Shown here: one piece after another, positions 36,851 to 49,758 of the stretch | How positions within the stretch are numbered: the first letter of the stretch is position 1 | Layout of the letters: each line of letters starts with the position of its first letter | DNA from: Daphnia pulex | Lineage: Eukaryota > Arthropoda > Branchiopoda > Diplostraca > Daphniidae | Direction of reading: 5' to 3' | NCBI RefSeq assembly: GCF_021134715.1 | Contig: NC_060019.1 | Coordinates: 434,001 to 498,000 of the forward strand | Length of the DNA: 64,000 nucleotides | Notes under the pieces: model-generated | Told to the model about the DNA's origin: nothing | Database searches by the model: none | What the model saw: only the letters and a program-made list of their open reading frames with translations | Program-made: the position numbers and the translations under genes

Positions 36851-38079
36851 TAGTTGTTAGATAAATGACAAGTTCATAATCTGGGCTCCCTTCTTTTCTG
36901 TGGCCCCATTTCCCTAACTAACCACTAACCAACGCCCGCCGGTGGTCACTCACCCGCTGTGAAACCAGGAGGAGGGGAGGGCTCTGGTCGAACGGGGACT
37001 TGGAAGGCGCGTGATCCGATGAAAACTTTTGGAGGGTCATGAGTCTAACCCGGAAGCCTAGTATGACTACATCTCCCCAGTAAAACTTGCCTCGTACTTC
37101 TCTCTTCTTCTCGGTCCAGATACATATCTCTGGGGGCCGTAGACATTTCCTATAACAGCATGTGCGGGTTAAAACAATGCACCCACTACCCAATGAAACA
37201 AATAGCCATGGTTTATTTTTTGTGAAAATCTCCGTCAGTCAAGTTACAAAGACGATGTAGATTTCCGCAAAACTTAACCACCGCTTTTTGTCTCATTGCC
37301 GCAGCGGTGGTGGCGGGTTGCGTTTAAACTCGTGCAGTAGTAAACCGTCTTGAACCGGAGGCTCTGTCTATTGAAATTTTTGAACATTTTAAAAGGAAAA
37401 TAAAATTTAGTTCATATAGTGTATTTTTTTTTTTATTTATAACAGATATTACATGGATATGGTATAAGGTTTAACATTGGTTTATAGGGTTAAGGGTATA
37501 GATTTAAGGGGTTGGTAGGTGTATATTTACAGGGTTTGAAGGATTGGAAGGTATATATTTTTGGGATTTGGAGATTAATTGGTAGGAATACATTTGTAGG
37601 ATTATAAATTAACTGACTTTATATCCAAACTTGAATTGTCCTCCCTCCCCCCTCCACAATCCACCACTTTACTTTCCCAACCCCAAAAACATGTTTATTA
37701 CTTGTTAGACATACACACCCCATTTTTTTTTTTTGCTTCTGAACTTATTAACGGCAAACTGCAATAGTAACGATGACAATAATTTAACAAAATATGATGC
37801 AAATTCGGTCTAAAATCAGCATCAAGGAACGGCCAACTGAACTTGATGTAGAAATATCTTTCACCAGCATAGGCTTCAACAACGCTCCACAGCGGACAGC
37901 AACTACGCTAACCTATAACCAAAATGAAATGAATTAATCTAGATGAATAAATGTCACTTCATGTTATTGACAATAGCTAAAGCCCTTAGCTGGCTGCATG
38001 AAATCCAAGAGTAAGTTGGTCAGCAACAAAGAAGGTAATACTTTTACCAGACTGATAATCCAATTGATAAAAAAAAAAC
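36851..38079. other. Noncoding, low-complexity stretch
   Basis: No supported gene. A small hairpin (ACCACCGCT / AGCGGTGGT, 37277-37311) and a G/T-rich degenerate repeat at about 37465-37605 (variants of GGTTTAGGGTTAAGGGTATA) are visible. A minus-strand open frame of 91 codons at 36918-37193 has no recognisable features. Confidence 0.5.
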
Positions 38080-39895
38080 TCAATTACTATTTTTACTATC
38101 AACTATCAAGGGAACAATGTCTTAATAAATTACTTAAACAAAAATGACAGAAGTTAAAGTAAACTATGCAAACACAATCCTTCAGATTAAAAGTTGCAAA
38201 AGAACCTATCAGCTAGCAAGCATTTACAAGGTAGACAACTGAAAATTCTACAACAAATAAGTTGAGAGATAGTCACCGACTAACTAAGTCTGTAGTCTCA
38301 CAGTTAGAAAGTTGAACATATTTACCTGAATAGTTCTGAAGTGTTCCTTACAAAATGTACAGCCGGTACAGGAAAAAGAGGAATTTATCCTTGGCATGGC
38401 TGTCCAATTTCAAAGAGCTCAATTTCCCCTACATGAGGGAAGAACAGAGTTACTTAAAACAGGTAATCAAATGCGGTTTTTATTACTTCTTTTCAGACCT
38501 GGAGTGTTACAATTCTGGCTCGGGCTTTATTCAATGAGGGGAAAGAATTAAGGTAATTACTTGTTGTGATTGTGATGGGTAAATGATTTTCAATCTTTTT
38601 GTTGGTATCCAACTCTTTCAGCCACTCTGTGCAGAACTCTAAAAACAAATAATATTTAAAGCTTTATGAATATATCTATTATACTGCAGGGTTCTCACTT
38701 TTCAATGCTAGGAATTGTCTCTCAATAGCGGGTGGTGTCAAGTGAAGAAAGTTGGGGATCTTCATCAACTCTGCATTGGCAAATTTACCGGGTGGTGTAG
38801 GCCACGGAACTACCCAGCCCTTATGCAAGGGAAGCGGGACACTAGCTGGATGGAAAGATCTGGCAACTGGCCAAACCAAGGGTCAGTCTTGACATTTTGT
38901 TGGAACTGAAAGGTCTCTTGTATACTTTGCGTCGGTATGATCTCATATTCAACGACTTGTTGGAACTCAGATCCAGCGAACGGAATTCGTCATCTCCTAA
39001 TAAATTTTAACAGGATGCCAGTTACAGCCTTGCAGCACATGCAATTCACGTGTAAATAATCTAGGCCTAATGATACTAAGTGCCAGTTTGAAAATATAAA
39101 AGTTACCATCCACTTTCTGAATTTCTTTTTTTTTGCGAAATGATGTGGGATAATTGGAAATGGGTCTAATTGACACAAACTGCTGAAAATTACGGAAAAC
39201 TCGTAGGCCTAGGCATAGGTTGACAATTGCAGACATTTTATTCGATTTATAGCAGACTAAAAGACAAGTTTCATCGCCATCTATGATTCACATTTACAAC
39301 TACTGATATGGAACAATAAGTCTTCGCTACGTGAGACCGCCGCCATTTTTTTGTAGCACTGAATCACTGATTGTGATTGTTGATTGCATGGGTTGATTGA
39401 AAGGTATCGTTGGATAATCCGTACGGCGTATTTTCCTTCCTTACAGTTTTCTTCATTAAAATGTTATTTCCTTTTTAGTTTGTTGGATGTGACTGAATCT
39501 TAATTATTTGTGTGTTTGTTTGTGTTTGTGTGGTAATAACCTAGCCTATTAATTTCTACTTGGAAATTTCAGCTGATCATGTGGCCTACATTTTGCCAAG
39601 ATGTCGTCTCTTTTTCCTGTACGTACCGGCTGTACGTTTTGTAAGAAACACTTCAGGTATATATGTTCAACTTTCTAATCATGAGACTTAGTTAGTTGGT
39701 GACTATGTCTTAACTTTCCTGTTGTAGAACTTTAGTTGTCTACCTTGGAAAAGCTTGCTAGTTGTAGGATCCTTCACAATATTTATTTCGAAGGATTGTG
39801 TAGTTAACTTTAACTTCTGTCATTTTGGTTTTGTCATTTGAGACACTGTGTCCTTGATAGTTATTGATTTTTATTATTTTTTGATAGTTATCCAG
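38080..39895. repeat. Inverted repeat of about 310 bases with a 1.2-kb spacer
   Basis: The arm at about 38080-38400 is, on the minus strand, homologous to about 39600-39895 on the plus strand, roughly 75-80% by eye. Shared stretches include CTTTTTCCTGTAC, ATATGTTCAACTTTCTAA, TTAGTTGGTGACTAT and TTGTCTACCTTG. The right arm is the first exon and intron of the KDM4-like gene. The left arm is a diverged copy in opposite orientation. The spacer has no supported gene. Confidence 0.8.
38326..38397 (-). CDS. Paralogous first exon (Cys-rich) in the left arm
   Basis: A minus-strand ATG at 38397 opens 24 codons ending at CAG|GTAAAT. They include TGCTFCKEHF, closely matching TGCTFCKKHF in the first exon of the KDM4-like gene at 39601-39656. 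I could not find following exons, so this may be a broken gene start or the beginning of a small divergent gene. Confidence 0.35.
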
Positions 39896-41591
39896 CCGCC
39901 AAGATGGAAGAGTCTTCTTCTTCAGCATCTCAGGATGTGTTTAGTAAAACGAGAATACAGAAACCGTCGCCCAACTCTCACATCAAATCCTGCCTCGTTC
40001 CTGGCACTCAGTTTGGCGTCAGTTCGTCATCTTCTGTGACGAGTTGTGCGCCGCCATGTCCCGGCACGGACGCCAAACCGGCCAGCAATACGACGGATGA
40101 TCTCCATCGACAACAGTTTACCTGCATCACCTCGACCAACAATCAATCGCCACCGCCATCCAGTTCGGGTGGTGGTGATGAACGTCGGTCGAGAAAACAA
40201 AAGAGTCCGCGCAAAGGCCTCGATTCCAAAGACGTTTCCACCAACCTGTAAAGAAATTTTAATTTAATTTTGATTCGTTTTATACAATTCATTTGATTAT
40301 TATTGATCTGTTAGGACAATCATGTGGGAGAAGCAAAAGGATTGGACCTGGACGAATGAATGTGAATTCAACGTGTTGAACAGCCAGCAGGAGCCGTACT
40401 GTTGCGTCTGCAGTGTCCTCAGACCCTGGACGCCACAGAAACCTCTACAATCACCGGACCAACCACCGAAATGGTCTGCCGTTGTGTTGCCGGATGCATT
40501 GTTTGACTCGGAGCGGCATGAAATCACCTCGTCGATCCTCTTGCGCTGCTCGTCCTGTTGCATCTGCGTCCACGCCAAGTGTTGCGGACTGGCAGAGTCG
40601 ACGGTGACCGACAAATGGGTCTGCCGGCGCTGCGAACGCAGCCCGACTGACCGACAATTGATCAAATGCTGCCTCTGCCAGAAGCGAGGTGGACTCCTCA
40701 AAGGGACGACTGACGGCCGCTGGGCTCACGTTGTGTGTACAATTTGCTTCCCGGGTGTTTCTTTCGTTAATCCGGACAATCGCGAGCCCATCTTTATCAG
40801 TCCACTGGGCTGGAAGGACTACTTGTTCCTGAATTGCAGCTACTGCTCCATCAACCAGTCCGATTACGGCGCCAACAGTGTCACCTGGCATCACGGCAGC
40901 TGCCTTCCTTGTGTCAAACAATGTGGACGGGCGTTCCATCCCCTGTGCGGCCTAGTCAATGGTGTACGGTTCACGATTAGTCAGGATGGCGACTACTTTT
41001 CCGCCAACTGCTGTTCAACCAGCCACACTCCTCGATCGACCACATCCACCTTCAGAAAGAAGGCTCCTGTTCATGTGTCTGTCGGCCAACAAGTCTACGC
41101 CAAACATCCCGAATCGGGTGAATATCATCTGGTGAGTTTTTCCGTTTTTATTTTTTATTATTGGCAAGCTTTAGCTCTTTAACACGACTGGTTGGTTCAT
41201 TTGACAGGCTGATGTGACGGACAATACTCAGACGGTCACGTACTATTCTGTCGATTTCAACGATGGGACAAACAGCCAAGATACTTATCCGGAAGACATC
41301 AAGAATTACAATTGCAAAGAGGATGGCCCACCCCTTGCGGGAGCCGCCGTCGAAGTCTTGTGGACGGACGGCAAGAGCTACGACGGCCACTATCGAGGCT
41401 TCACGAAGCGTAAACTCTACAGTTTATCCTTCCGCGACGGAACCAACACCGTCATCACCGCAGAGAGACCTGATTTTTATCATCCTGACGAGGATCTACC
41501 CAAAGATCTTAGAATTCAACTGGACAAGCAAAAGGCAGCAGCAGCGCAAATGCAACGACTCCAGCATGCCTGTCCAGCCATTCAACCTTAA
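39601..41591 (+). CDS. KDM4/JMJD2-like chromatin reader: PHD, extended PHD, double Tudor, no JmjC seen
   Basis: Four exons, 39601-39656, 39888-40247, 40315-41131 and 41208-41591, give 538 aa. Exon 1 (MSSLFPVRTGCTFCKKHF) is included because its phase-2 end joins an acceptor after a T-rich tract and reads through to the ATG at 39904. If exon 1 is untranslated, the protein starts there (MEESSSSASQ). A Ser/Pro-rich linker follows. Next come a PHD finger (YCCVCSVLRPW .. CVHAKCCGL .. WVCRRC), an extended PHD (CCLCQKRGGLLK .. CGRAFHPLCG) and a hybrid double Tudor (VGQQVYAKHPESGEYHL, YPEDIKNYNC, VEVLWTDGKSYDGHYRGF). This is the C-terminal half of KDM4A-C, which reads methylated histone tails. The JmjN and JmjC demethylase domains are not found in the 6 kb upstream. 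A poly(A) signal lies at 42245. Confidence 0.85.
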
Positions 41592-42564
41592 TTGTGTGTT
41601 CTTTAAATCAAACTTGAGTCGTGGCAACTAAATAAGCCTTTTCTTTCCTTTTTTGTTTGTTTTTCTCCTCCTCCCCCCTTCTTCATTATGATGTGAACTT
41701 AAGTTATTTCAAACAATTCGTATTTGGGCTGGATAGGATGAAGACTAAGAATATTGAATCCACCTGTAACCACATTTATTTTGTCTTGAGTTGGAATGAT
41801 ATAGCCTTGTGTGTGTGACTTGTAAGAAAATTGTTACTAAAACATGTAATTTGAATGACTGCGCGGGAATGTGACGATGATGATTGTGTTTTTTTGGACT
41901 TTTGTTTTTTTCTGGATTCTGAACGAAGGATAATATTGTGTCCCCCCAGCTGCTCTACTTGTTAATTTTTGTAATTTTTTTCTTTTCTTGTTCTCAAAGA
42001 AATACCTCGTTAATTGCCGGCACCCTATTACGATAGAGTGTTCGTGTTATTCACACAAACAAATAACGTATACAGCTTTGTCTTATATTATTCATAACCA
42101 GCATTCGATTGAAAAGATGATTTGTTGAGTTTTGTTTCCATCCTATTCTCTCGTATTACTCCAGAAAGACAAGATTGAAAAAAGAAATCTGTGTGAACTT
42201 CTAGTGGGAGTTATCAGCTGCTGACTTGGCTGTTTGAAAAATCGAATAAAGTAGTCGCAGTATTAAATTGTGTCCTTGTATTCCTAATTTTTTCAATTTG
42301 AATGTTGCGACATAGATAAAAGATGACGATGATTGACTCACGAGTGGTCTTTATCTTAGGTAATGGTTGCGACAATATTTATCTGATCAACAAATATACT
42401 TTGATTTTGATATCTAAAATGGCAACGTGAAAGATAACATACGAAATTACGAAATTACGAATGACATTTCATAGCAGACGAACAATATTCATAATCCACT
42501 TATCCACAACCGCCTGTGCCACGAAAACAGTCGGTCGTTCAAACAACCATTTAATAGATTAAGA
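41592..42564. other. 3' UTR of the KDM4-like gene and APEH promoter
   Basis: AT-rich, with AATAAA at 42245-42250. No open frame of note. The last 300 bases should hold the APEH promoter. Confidence 0.5.
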
Positions 42565-45352
42565 ATGGCACTCAAATACACTCTTGAAGAAGCTGTGAGT
42601 GCTTGGAGACGAACATCGCAGATTGTTTTTTACAATGCTGGTCGATTAAACATTCAAAACGATGTCATCGATGTTGCTGTCACGGCAAGGTATGCAATGT
42701 TATTTCATTTGGTTTGGTTACAGTCTGAGTTTTATTTTCTCTGTTGTCAACCAGTCAACGCAATTTAGCCAAGGAAGAAAGCATTACATTTCAGACCCAC
42801 TACATTGCTCAGAAAAATAATTTTAATTTGCTTTCACAAACTCCCTCGTCTGATGTATCTACTGAGTAAGTCATTTGATTGTTTTACTTAATTATTTTAT
42901 TTCTTCATGCTCAATCAAATTTGGTCTATTTGGTAGGAAACTTAAAGCATTTGGAAAGACATCCAATGTGACAGCCATCATCAGAGAAATCCCTGATTCC
43001 AAATCGGCTGAAAAGAAAAACAGACAGCTATTGGAAATTTGGAAAGATAACTACCTACACAGCAGTGTGGACCTTCATCTGTTTGATAAACATGGGAAAG
43101 TGTATACTGATGGTAATCGACTTATCTTTGCCTTATTGTTGCTTTACCAACCAATTAATAATAATTTTCTGCTTTATAAGGTACTTTTGGTTGTCTGGAG
43201 TTCTCCCCTGATGAAAAGCATTTGGTATATTTGGCTGAGAAGAAAGAACCTAAAAAGCAATCTTTTCTTCAGTTTGGAATGGCAGCTACAGCTGAAGGCT
43301 CAAAAGTGGTACCAACTATTAAAAGTTTTTCTCAAGTCAAGTTTTCTCATTCAAATGAAAAATATCTTGTGTGTCGAAAGGGCTCCGAGTACGATTTTGT
43401 TGAGGACTGGGGTGAACAGCTCGTCGGTAAATCCCAACCAGTCATTTGCATATTTAAAGTTGACTGGGAACCTTTCCAGTCTGAAGATTGTGTCCGAATT
43501 TTGGAGGCCAGCGAGGAATGGAGCCCGGGACAAGTGAGATTTTATGGTGGTATTCTTTAAATTCTAGTACAGTTGATGAATAATCGTTTTGTTGGGCTTT
43601 TTAGCTAATCTGGTGTTCAAACAATCAACTGGCTGGTGTTGCTTGGTTCCACCAACCTCGTAGATTGGGAATTATTTATTGTTCTAATCGTCCTAGCCAA
43701 ATTTTCAAGGTCGACATTTCCTCTGGCAAATACGGTAACTGATGTCTTAAGAGAATTATGCTTTATTGCAGTTATATTTCTATTTAAAAACCTTTTTTTA
43801 AATAGATTGGTTTGGCTTAAAGACCAACACGGCCGCTTCACCGCGCCACCATTCGGAATCGAACACAATTATCTATTTATCGAGCTTAGCTTATGGACCT
43901 CATCACAAGGAACAAAAGATTTCGTCGATTAGCCCTGACGGAGCAGTTCGACAGGTGGAAACTGGAACGAACGAATCATACCAGGGAATGTACAATCAAT
44001 CGTTCCCAGAGCGGTGCTGGTCTCCTGATGGGAAATTGGTCTTTTTTACAACACCGTGCAAAAGCAGCGTCCAGTCTTACGCTTTAAATCTGAGTAATTA
44101 TCAACATAATTGTTATCACTGCCAGTATACTTGTACCGTTCATTTTCTCTACAGATTCTTCCAACATTTGCAAGCTTTCTCTCCCCGAAGGTTGCACTGG
44201 GAGTGTCGTACTTGATGTTTTCCAAGACGTGATACTCGTCTGTGGCGTCTCTTTGATCAGACCTGATCAGCTTTTCATTGGCCGATTCAATTCTGACAAG
44301 ATAAACGAGGAGCCGATAGAGTGGAAATGCCTAACTGGCAAAAACGAATTACCACCGACCCAATCGCTCGCTTCTGATTTGCTTTCGGTTAAGCTTCCTG
44401 GTGATATGGAATATGAAGTATTTAAGTTGAAAAAATTCACTTTTACATGGTCTAAATCTTTAGTTTCATTCATTATTTAGGCTAGCTTAATCTACCCGAA
44501 GAATCCATCGAAAAAGACTCCATTAGTCGTAGCTCCACATGGTGGTCCTCACTCTGTCTCAACTGATCAGTTTAAAGCGGAAGTTTACTTTTTCTCCCAG
44601 TTAGGTAATCGAGTCTACAAGTGTTGCGTTTGTCCCCTGGTAAATTATAGTTTTTGTTTGTCAAACACAAGGTTACGCCGTGTTGTTGGTCAACTTCCGC
44701 GGGTCGACCGGATTCGGTGAAAAATCGCTTTACTCTCTACTGGGAAAAGTCGGAGAGCAAGACGTCCAGGAAGTGCACAACGCTACCGTTCAGATGATCG
44801 AGAAGCACTCTGAATTTCTGGACAAGGAATTGGTGTTTCTGTTTGGTGGGTCCCACGGAGGATTCCTTGTCACACACTTGAGTGGTCAGTACCCCGATTT
44901 CTATCGGGCCGTCTCCACTCGCAATCCCGTGATCGATATTGCCACCATGTTTCCCATTACGGATATTGCCGACTGGACCATTGTCGAATCAAACCTTGGG
45001 GATGGCAGTGAACTGGAGAAGCTGCTCGAACCGAAAACATTTTCTAAAATGTGGGAGCTTTCTCCCATCAGATACGTCAAACAGGTGAAAGCTCCTACTT
45101 TGCTGCTTGTGGGCAAAATTGACCGTCGCGTGCCTCCAACTCAATCGATCGAATACTATCGTGCCCTGCAACTGCACGGAATCAAAACCAGGTAAAACAA
45201 GGAAAATTAATCTATTCAATTTATTAATCTTAATCTTTGGATTTAAAAAAATTAGGATGATTATGTATGAAGACTGCCATCCACTAAGTCAAGTCCCCGT
45301 CGATACAGATGCGCTTATCAACACAGTTATGTGGTTTCAACAAAGTTTGTAA
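42565..45352 (+). CDS. APEH: Acylaminoacyl-peptidase (acylpeptide hydrolase)
   Basis: Ten exons: 42565-42689, 42755-42865, 42937-43112, 43181-43533, 43605-43734, 43806-44093, 44155-44417, 44481-44604, 44672-45191 and 45256-45352. They give 728 aa (human 732) with every phase matching. The first 450 residues form the beta-propeller (GCLEFSPDEKHLVYLAEKK; RCWSPDGKLVFF). The S9 peptidase domain follows (VVAPHGGPHSV; NFRGSTGFGE). The catalytic serine lies in GGSHGGF, the aspartate in LLVGKIDRRVPP and the histidine in YEDCHPLSQVP, so the triad is complete. The enzyme removes N-acetylated amino acids from short peptides in the cytosol. The gene ends 69 bases from the convergently transcribed 5-alpha-reductase gene. 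Confidence 0.96.
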
Positions 45353-45421
45353 CAGATTAACCGATTTAACAATTTATATTTTTTCTGCTCTATAATATCA
45401 CTATGTTATCCTCTTTGGCGG

Positions 45422-46519
45422 TTAGAATACAAATGGAATGATTATTTTTCTTGTTCGTGGATAATCTTCAAATTTAGATAGGTAATAATTTTGATGATGC
45501 CATGCTCTCATGCCGAGATAGGCTGCAGAGAAAACAGCGAAGATGGTTGCTGGAGGACTGCAGGAAGCAATTGCAAATCCAGTCCACTCGACAATTTCTC
45601 CAAAGAAATTGGCACCGGTGATGTAGTCGAACAATCCACCAGTTGGAATTTTGTATCCGGTTTCTCCCGGTTTGCGCAAATGAATCAGTAGCTGATCTGT
45701 TGGTTATTTAGTTTTGAAATATAAAACTGATTCTTAAACATTTTTAATCCCATCTGTACCAGTCTGTACCTGAATGGATATTGATGGCCATCCCAGCATA
45801 AAAGATGATTATCCCTAAATCATAAAAGATCTTTGAATTAAATTCTTCTAAGATGACAATACTTCAATAACCACCTATTATGAATTGAGGAGAAGCAGTC
45901 CATTTATCATCATACTGATGATAATTTAAAAGGTAATGTCCTTGCATGAAGCCATTGAATAAGCAGAAGGACAATGCTGAAATGTAAACAAGAAAGGGTG
46001 AACTTTTCGTGGGATTACTCATGCTCAGTGGAAAGATGAAAGCCCTATAAAGAAAAAGTAAATTGCATGAAACACAAGAACTGTTAATGTATCATGCCAA
46101 GAAAACCTGGATTACCTTTGAACGTAATGAATGATAAAACCTAACAAGAGAATCTTATTTGCAGTGGAATGCCAACAGGTTGCAGATGTAGTCAATAGTA
46201 AAATTACAGGTACTATAAGAGCTGGGCATTCCTGGGTCATCCAGGCAAATTTTCCAGGGATGAGAAATCCAAATTTTGAGCTGCTATAGCGTCCTTTGAA
46301 AAATGTGTTCATAATTTCTAATCATCTCAACATTTCTAGTTAATCAATGCAATTACCATATGGGGCTGGTAATATATACATAGTGAAAATAACACTTAGA
46401 GTATAGAGGAATAAGATCCAGACCATTTGAGAAAACATTTCCGAGTCATTTTTAGCTCCAAATAAAGGATGCAAGTAGTCTACAATAAATTTATCACCAC
46501 CAAGAGTTTTGGAGGACAT
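45422..46519 (-). CDS. SRD5A1: Steroid 5-alpha-reductase type 1 (3-oxo-5-alpha-steroid 4-dehydrogenase)
   Basis: Five exons, 46357-46519, 46116-46293, 45875-46044, 45770-45814 and 45422-45696, give 276 aa (human SRD5A1 259), the usual five-exon plan of the family. Several hydrophobic membrane segments are visible. Family marks are RYSSSKFGFLIPGKFAWMTQ, NIHSDQLLIHLRKPGETGYK, IPTGGLFDYITGANFFGEIV and, at the C-terminus, LSKFEDYPRTRKIIIPFVF. The enzyme is an ER-membrane NADPH-dependent reductase of the steroid 4-ene bond. In arthropods its substrate is not certain; a role in ecdysteroid or lipid metabolism is inference. The start codon is the only ATG at the head of exon 1. Confidence 0.95.
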
Positions 46520-48344
46520 TTTTCTGGAAGGAAATTATATGCACACTGTATAGATTATAGAATATCAAATTAGTGTCAGCCAATTTAGCCCAAAGATAAC
46601 GAAAACCTCAAATAGATTTTTCGAGTTCGACCGCTGTTTTGTAGACCGCTCTAATGTGCTTGTTGACGTATTTGGTTCCGGGTTGCCAGTTTCATTCCTC
46701 TTGCGTAAAAATTCATTTGTAAAAGTTGTTCAATTTTCTCAATATGCAATGATGATACGTAAAAATGTAAGAAACACAATTTATTATTAGGTTATTTAGT
46801 TCCAATAAGCCTAGAAAAAAGATTTAATAGACTCAAAAGATAATTCTCGCCAAACGAAAAACTAGATGGCGTTGATTTGGTGTAAACACCAGTCTTGGCG
46901 CCAATTTCTTCTTTTCTCGAAATGGAATACAAAATGAAAATGCTAGAGACAGCTTCACCGATCACGCGAACAATAGTTTTGTTTTTTTGATAGTTTAGGT
47001 TAACTACTATTGTGTAATTGCGGTCTTTGTGGAAAAGACAATTCCGATGTTTAATTATTTGTTGCAAGTTGCAACTGTTCGTGAAATAACTCAAACAATT
47101 AATTATTTTTCGAAATTTAAGAATTTATTGTGCTGTCGTTTTTAAAGACACATTAAATACAAATAATCAAGTAAAATCGAACAACACAGCAATTTAAATA
47201 TTTTATTTATTTCGTTGATAGGAAACTCTCAAATGAGTTTTGACAATGCTGTTCGTTGAGATTTTGACATGAGATGTCTTCATTTCATTCACGTTTTCGC
47301 GGTTTTTCGTCTCTCTTCAATGTGGTCTCGCTTTGAACTCCATACTTGTAACTCGCCAGTTAAGTGCGTTAAGTTAAGTGTAATTAGCGCCAAATAATTA
47401 ACCATTTGGAACTCTGTAATCTGAATTGTGCTGTTTGAACTTCGACGGTGCAGGCCACACTATGTGCGATTGGTTATCAAAGAGAGGCAGAAATGGCAGA
47501 AAGGTAAAATCACATGGTTAAACCATGGTTTAACAAAAAGATCTCTTGAGAATAGAGCAGTACTTAGGGGACTAAAAGCTTTTTCTTGTAAATGAATTGT
47601 TGCAGGCCGTGCAGGGTTATGATGGAAGTCTTCAACACCTTTTGTGGGTTCTAGTTAGATTGTCTAGCGTCTGTGACATGAAAAATCTTGCCCATTCTTG
47701 CACAACATAAGTAGCTAAAGCAAAATGTTTCCTCGATTTTACGTTTCTATTTTTTATGTTTCTTGATACACAAATTGTATAATCTGTTTCTTCTTTACAG
47801 GTAACCTGATGCAGTCCATTCATGTCAACGCCACTGTCCATAGCACTATGTAGTATGTGGACAATAGGCAACCCAACCATACTTTCCTCTACACTGAAGT
47901 CAATTTATCATAATTGAAATTAAGTAAACAGTCACTTTAATATCTTTTCGTCCATCTTTTCTAATACCCTTCATCATTTAAGTTAATCTCTTCGTCACAA
48001 CCCATTGTGATTTTGGTGTAGACCAAGGTCCATCTAAGAAGTTTACAAGCCAACAAGAACAAGGTAAAGCAGATTTTAGATTTTTGTTGTATCAATAAAC
48101 CACAATATTTAACCAGTATATTTAATTATAGAAGGGGGGCAAGAATCTTGGGTTTAAAAATTCATTCCTTGTGAAATCATGAGTGTCTTCTAATTTTAAA
48201 AAATAAATTTAATTATGGATTAAGTGATAGTAGACCATAGTAGACCGAAAGATTCCGTGATTGTAACTGCTAAATCGTCGGGGTGGACCAAGGGTAGATG
48301 TAACCGGCTTTCGATCGGAGGAGGGGAATGAATGTGCCCATTGG
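46520..48344. other. Intergenic region upstream of SRD5A1
   Basis: It holds the SRD5A1 promoter, with a TAGATGGCG motif near 46862. A minus-strand open frame of 100 codons at 46792-47094 has no recognisable domain and no shared promoter signal; I do not call it a gene. Short splice-like pieces (for example ..GGCAGAAAG|GTAAAA near 47503) occur without coding partners. Confidence 0.4.
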
Positions 48345-49562
48345 TGGTGGTGGCGAATGATGGCTATATTACCAGGGACTTTCTTATTTTGGCACGGTTG
48401 GATGTCGTGTATTGGAATAAAAGGCAGGTGACCTCTTAGATTTGCGAATAACAATAGCCAACCTTCTGAATCAATAACGGACTGAGTTTTAAATCTTAAA
48501 GCCATAGCTTTCCTGTTTTCTTTCATAACTAATGGCATAATTTTTTTGTTTTCTATTTGATTTAGGTTACAAGATGTTCTCCACTCTCGAACCTAGAAAA
48601 GGGTCGAGAGTCGTCTAGATCTGCCTTCATCACTGAACCTCTCTGATTTGTCCTCATGTACATCCGTGTGAGTGTGAATAATGGATTCACGAGGACGTGA
48701 TTCGATCCTGACGCTTCTTCCCTCTAATTTTCAACTTTAGTCATCCAGTTTTAACACCCATTCACTCAAGGTAGGACTCGATAATCTCTTCTCTTGCTTT
48801 TCTGCTAGTTGCTCAATTTTCTCAGTTAGTGAAGAAAACAAATGCTGATTACTTCATCAGAAATTGAGAGGGGGTATTCACGATAAAGAGTCACACTGAA
48901 TCAGAGTTCATTTTGTGTCACCTCGCTCGGTTGAAAGAACATGGAGAGAATGACCGTTCCTACCTTCAATTAACGCTGGTCGGAGTAGGACCTTGCGAGG
49001 CCATTTTTTTTTTCCAAGAAAGACGTCATTTTGTACAACAACAAAATTATTGCTGGTTAATCTATGGAAAATAGGGGAGTATTTTACGACAAGGAATCAT
49101 AATGAACCAGGCGAATCAGAGTTCATTTTCTTTCACTTTCGTTGAACGACTTGTTACGTCAGAAGGAAGCGATCCTTAAATTTATCTGATTGTTTTCTCT
49201 TTTGTCACCAAGAATCAATTTGGTTCGTGGCTATTATTATTCGTTTGTTGATGACCGTGTCTTTAACTTCAGCCCATCTCATCTCGTCTCATCTTTTCGA
49301 ATTGCATTGTGGGTCTTTTATCGTCGTCTTGCTTTCCGTAATTTCCCACATGTTAGGGGACAGTTTCTCTCGTGTTGATTCCCTCATCGTACCCATTACT
49401 AATTCAACAGCATTACAAAGTCAAAAATTAAAACTGGGTTAGGGATAAGGGCAAGCACTAAACCAGTTGTTGGCATGCCCAGTTGTTTGACGTTGTTATT
49501 GTTTAAGTAGGTTTGTCATAAGCTCTCATAGGTAACCTCTGCAGATTTATTGTTGAGGTTTA
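48345..49562 (+). repeat. Noncoding duplicated unit, copy A
   Basis: About 1.2 kb shared in order with 51725-52892. Strong shared stretches include GAATGATGGCTAT..TTACCAGGGACT, GGTTGGATGTCGT, TCTGCCTTCATCACTGAACC, the block GAACGACTTGTTACGTCAGA (about 49142) and AGGGGACAGTTTCTCTCGTG (about 49354). No sustained coding frame; several consensus splice sites are conserved between copies. Confidence 0.85.
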
Positions 49563-49758
49563 TTTTTCTTCTCTTTATTTTTATGACAAGGACCGAATGC
49601 AAAGTCAGTTTCTATTTTATTTTATTGGTTACTCGTTACTACTCCACTGGGATATGCAATGAAATTTTTAAATTTAATAAAAAGCTGTTTATTACCCCCA
49701 GGCCGTAATTGATAATAACAGATGAAACATTTAAATCTTCGTATTGATGTTGGGCGAG

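Noticed and set aside
37465..37605. G/T-rich repeats resembling telomeric TTAGG
   Set aside because: The units vary too much in sequence and spacing; more likely degenerate low-complexity DNA.
46792..47094. 100-codon minus-strand open frame
   Set aside because: No recognised domain, AT-rich, and neither start context nor splice signals support it.
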